From: Acidobacteriota bacterium
GTDB lineage: Bacteria > Acidobacteriota > Thermoanaerobaculia > Multivoradales > J023
Assembly (NCBI GenBank): GCA_029263315.1
Contig: JAJCXR010000017.1
Span: 1 to 64,000, forward strand
DNA: 64,000 nucleotides
Direction of reading: 5' to 3'
The notes under the pieces are model-generated. The model did not search any database. It was not told where the DNA came from and saw only the letters and a program-made list of their open reading frames with translations. Below, piece after piece: positions 61,441 through 64,000 of this stretch. Numbering within the stretch: position 1 is the stretch's first letter; each line of letters opens with the position of its first letter. The position numbers and the translations under genes are program-made.

Positions 61441-61842
61441 TCAGCCGGGTGGCATGAGGACAAGCTGGGGGAAATGACGCCGCAGGTAGCCACGGTCGGT
61501 CGCGGCCAGGGCGTCGGCTTGCACTTGGGCATGGGCGGCGATGAGAAAATCGGGGATCAGATGTCGCCTCGGGCCACCCCCGGCGCGATATCGCTTGAAT
61601 GTCTGACCGGCCAGCCACGCGGCTTCGGGGAGGATGGGTTCGAGGCGCACACCCAGCTTGTCCAGAGTTTCTTCGAGGTCTTGCTGCGTCCCGAAGGCCG
61701 GTGCGATTTCTGCGTAGACGGTGGCGCAGAGGATCAACTGGCCCCGGCGTCGCTGGCGAATCAACGCCGTTATCCACTCTTCTGAATCCGATTCTCGATT
61801 GAAGATCGCTAGCAGCACGGACGTGTCGAGGGCGAGTCTCAT
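61441..61842 (-). CDS. vapC: VapC-type PIN domain toxin
   Basis: A 133-residue PIN ribonuclease. The acidic active-site set is intact: Asp6 (LALDTSV), Glu45 (VYAEIAP), Asp98 (IPDFLIAAHA) and Asp116 (AATDRGY). VapC toxins cut tRNA or rRNA when freed from their antitoxin. The ATG overlaps the antitoxin stop by four bases. The frame extends upstream to 61884, but the family start is MRLALDTS. This pair appears complete, unlike the broken pair at the window's left end. Confidence 0.9.
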   Translation of the reverse strand: MRLALDTSVLLAIFNRESDSEEWITALIRQRRRGQLILCATVYAEIAPAFGTQQDLEETLDKLGVRLEPILPEAAWLAGQTFKRYRAGGGPRRHLIPDFLIAAHAQVQADALAATDRGYLRRHFPQLVLMPPG

Positions 61843-62081
61843 CTGTCGTCGTCGGGGACTGGGCCACGGGTTTCGTCGAGCCACTCGGCGACGGTACCCG
61901 GCAGCCGCCCTTCGGTACAGCCGAGGGTCGATCGCATCTCCTGTTCGTCAAATGCCGGAACAGCCAAGAGATAGGGGCTGGTTTCATCAAACTCCAGCAC
62001 TTGCCCCTTCTTGAGGCCGAGGCGGAGTCGAATCTGTTTCGGAATGGTGATCTGGCCCTTGGCGGTGATGGTGGCTTTCAT
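61839..62081 (-). CDS. vapB: VapB/AbrB-type antitoxin
   Basis: An 80-residue antitoxin with the AbrB/MazE DNA-binding swapped-hairpin motif: MKATITAKGQITIPKQIRLR followed by LGLKKGQVLEF. The C-terminal half, rich in acidic residues (WLDETRGPVPDDD), should wrap the toxin. It probably represses its own operon. The ATG at 62081 gives the conserved N-terminus; 12 more codons upstream are not family-like. Confidence 0.88.
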   Translation of the reverse strand: MKATITAKGQITIPKQIRLRLGLKKGQVLEFDETSPYLLAVPAFDEQEMRSTLGCTEGRLPGTVAEWLDETRGPVPDDDR

Positions 62082-62271
62082 AGACTTGAGTGTAGTTGAG
62101 AGAGGTAAGGAAAACAAGTAAGGCGGCTAGGTAAGGAAGACGAGTGGTCCAAAGAGTAAGCGAGGTATAGTGGGGCTCTGTTGCGGCGAGCGCAACGCCG
62201 CGGACGTGGAAACGTCTGGGCTCGAAACCAGCGAATTTTCTAAAGGGGTACAGTGGTGGCCGTCACCGTGA

Positions 62272-63795
62272 CTACTTGGCCAGTCCCATGACCTTGAGCA
62301 GCACTTGGAACACCCCATCCCCCGCATAACCTCCTACGACTCCGACCGCCGAAGCCGGTAGGGCGGCGACGAGGAAACCCGGGGTTGGCAGCCATTGCAT
62401 CAGGAAGGCGGCATAGAGCAGGGCGCCACCGATGGCGGCAGCCAGAAGCTCCAGCGTTAGGGCCCCTTTTCGCTGCTCGAAGAGCTGGCGTCGCCGCGCC
62501 GCGATCACCCCGAGGACGCCGAACAGGGCTGCCAAGCCGAGAAATAGATACGGACGTCGGAAGCGCACCGTCACCTGAGTTTCGAGATCGAGATCGGGCA
62601 TTTGAAGGGTCAAGGTTTCCTCGCCGTCCTGGTGGCTGAGGACGGTCAAAGCGATGGGCAAACCGCCAGCGCCGAGGGAGGCATCGGTGGGCTCGACGGT
62701 CAATTTCTCGGAGGCCGAAGCCAGCATCGGCAAGTCGCGTCCCGGCAGCAAGCGCTGCTCGTCAAGCTCGACGTGTGCAAACAGATGGATGGGGGAGAGC
62801 GGCGTCGCGTAACCGTTCGCCTCGGGCGGAGAAACCTTGAGCTTCAGGGCCTTGGGGCCGTGGTTTCGCCAGCTCAGCGTCAAGCTGGCCGGCGTCGCGT
62901 TGCCGATCAGGTCTGTTGCCGTCACTTCCAGCTCATGGGACCGGCGCAAGGGTACATAGACGGCCTCCGTCGACCGCGCGCGGTCAGCCTCGATGGTGAC
63001 CCTGCGAGGTTCGGTAGCGGGTGCCTCCACCAGGATCGACATCGCTTCCGGAACCGTTGTCGCCGCCAGCTCACCGCCTTCCAGACGCCGCCGGACGACG
63101 ACATAGATCGGTACTTCCCAACCGCCTTGTTCAGCAAATCCGTAGGACCCAGCTGTCAAGGTAAGGACAAGGGACGGGGGCGAAGAGGGTAGCTCGTCGT
63201 CCCCGGTCTCGTCGTCCCCGTCCTCGCCAGCCCCGGTCTCGCCAGCCCCGTCCTCGTCGTCCCCGTCCTCGCCAGACCCGGTCTGCGAGGCATCGACGGG
63301 TATCTCCCCCGAGTCCATGTCTGCCAAATCGATGCGTTGCAGGTGACCCGCCGCGTCCACCTGGCTGTCGATGGTAAAAGCTCGGTACTGGTCGACACGG
63401 GGTCGGAGCCCATCGACATCCGGTGAACCGGGATCTCGGACATGGTCCGCTGTCTTCTGAGAAACCCAAAACCGCTTTCCCAAGGCAAGATCGGCCCCCT
63501 GAACCGTCACCGCCTGGCCGTCCGGCAGATCCATCGTCATCTGATGGGGGGTGTCTTCAGGCAAGTCGGTTGGAATTGTGGAGAAAACCACCATTTCCGC
63601 GCCCCGACGCTCGTCCTCGACGATCTCCGCCCATACCGAAACCACCTCGGCTTGTCCGATGGAGGCCAGCTCGATGGAGTCTTCCGTGGGAAGCACAGGG
63701 CCTTTCAAATGTGAGGTCGTCGGCAACAAGAGGATGGCAAGGCTGATCATGGAAAGGGTGAGCGCTATCAACCATGGGGTGGCCTTCTGCTGCAT
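62272..63795 (-). CDS. Unrecognised membrane protein with acidic repeat linker
   Basis: A 507-residue protein. It has an N-terminal signal-anchor (LIALTLSMISLAILLL), a periplasmic region with an early beta-rich domain, and a linker of Gly/Glu/Asp repeats (~178-205; GEDGDD, GAGETGAGED) coded by GTCCCCGTCCTCG-type repeats near 63190-63290. A Ig-like second half follows (~215-420), then three or four C-terminal helices (YLFLGLAALFGVLGVIAA, LLAAAIGGALLYAAFLMQWL, FLVAALPASAVGVVGGYAG). No family is recognised. The intergenic space to 64000 shows no gene. Confidence 0.65.
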   Translation of the reverse strand: MQQKATPWLIALTLSMISLAILLLPTTSHLKGPVLPTEDSIELASIGQAEVVSVWAEIVEDERRGAEMVVFSTIPTDLPEDTPHQMTMDLPDGQAVTVQGADLALGKRFWVSQKTADHVRDPGSPDVDGLRPRVDQYRAFTIDSQVDAAGHLQRIDLADMDSGEIPVDASQTGSGEDGDDEDGAGETGAGEDGDDETGDDELPSSPPSLVLTLTAGSYGFAEQGGWEVPIYVVVRRRLEGGELAATTVPEAMSILVEAPATEPRRVTIEADRARSTEAVYVPLRRSHELEVTATDLIGNATPASLTLSWRNHGPKALKLKVSPPEANGYATPLSPIHLFAHVELDEQRLLPGRDLPMLASASEKLTVEPTDASLGAGGLPIALTVLSHQDGEETLTLQMPDLDLETQVTVRFRRPYLFLGLAALFGVLGVIAARRRQLFEQRKGALTLELLAAAIGGALLYAAFLMQWLPTPGFLVAALPASAVGVVGGYAGDGVFQVLLKVMGLAK

Positions 63796-64000
63796 CTTAC
63801 GCTCCTCGTAGTCCTGGGTGATCGTGCCGGTGGATCAATGCCGAGAGGTGATGGCCTCTTACTTTACAGCGTAAGATGACATCGATTTCGGCCATCTGGC
63901 ATGCTTACGGCATATCTGCGCTGCACAGGATGCCACCAAATCCCGTCAAGTGGTATTCAGCGCACGCTTGAGCTCGGAAGGGGCGTTCGGATGGCGCAGG

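Noticed and set aside
61073..61990. Long open frames on both strands through the palindrome array
   Set aside because: A ~33-bp period keeps frames open by chance. The encoded peptides are repeats of the array and the minus-strand frame overlaps vapC and vapB.
1..64000. tRNA, rRNA, transposase or phage genes
   Set aside because: None was seen on either strand when reading; a tRNAscan or Rfam run was not possible.

Overview
The window is a GC-rich bacterial chromosome segment whose genes use strong Shine-Dalgarno starts and many 4-base stop/start overlaps. An exosortase H system with IPTL-CTERM type tails, very large DUF11 and NBR1-Ig-like secreted proteins, tandem GT-C glycosyltransferases and GGTGCCAGGCACC palindrome arrays point to a Gram-negative, probably an Acidobacteriota member near Thermoanaerobaculia. 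That placement is inference. No rRNA, tRNA, transposase, phage or CRISPR locus was seen.

Layout. 0-0.6 kb: a broken HigB/HigA-like toxin-antitoxin pair. 0.6-1.9 kb: exosortase H (XrtH) and its associated membrane protein. 2.0-5.7 kb: pyrR-pyrB-pyrC plus an inositol-monophosphatase family gene, translationally coupled. 6.0-11.6 kb: envelope block with an M23 peptidase, a bactofilin-like protein, an O-antigen ligase-like protein, a TPR protein and a UDP-sugar dehydrogenase. 11.7-16.5 kb: small membrane, CBS and lipoprotein genes and a 1096-residue double GT-C protein. 16.7-22.6 kb: a tripartite heavy-metal RND efflux operon. 22.8-35.4 kb: an IPTL-CTERM protein, a 2192-residue DUF11 protein, a small membrane protein and a 1381-residue NBR1-Ig/CBM96-like protein. 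35.5-47.5 kb: a Cus/Cop copper operon. 47.6-51.2 kb: DUF3124, a K+/H+ antiporter and a quinone-reductase-like enzyme. 51.3-57.1 kb: secreted proteins, including a CLCA-like metalloprotease/vWA protein with an IPTL-CTERM-like tail, and a membrane-tethered degenerate receiver domain. 57.4-58.3 kb: prs. 58.6-64 kb: a large unknown protein, a palindrome array, vapBC and an unknown membrane protein.

How it fits together. XrtH at 1.2 kb is the likely processing enzyme for the two IPTL-type proteins at 22.8 and 52.9 kb. PyrRBC and Prs share PRPP metabolism although they lie 53 kb apart. The copper operon combines efflux (CusCBA-like), periplasmic oxidation (a multicopper oxidase apparently fused to a CopB-like outer-membrane barrel), small binders (DUF3347, a Cys-rich secreted protein), DUF305 and a CxCC lipoprotein. 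The most notable structural regularity is that all four convergent gene junctions in the window contain short tandem repeats, three of them with a 14-bp period but unrelated unit sequences.
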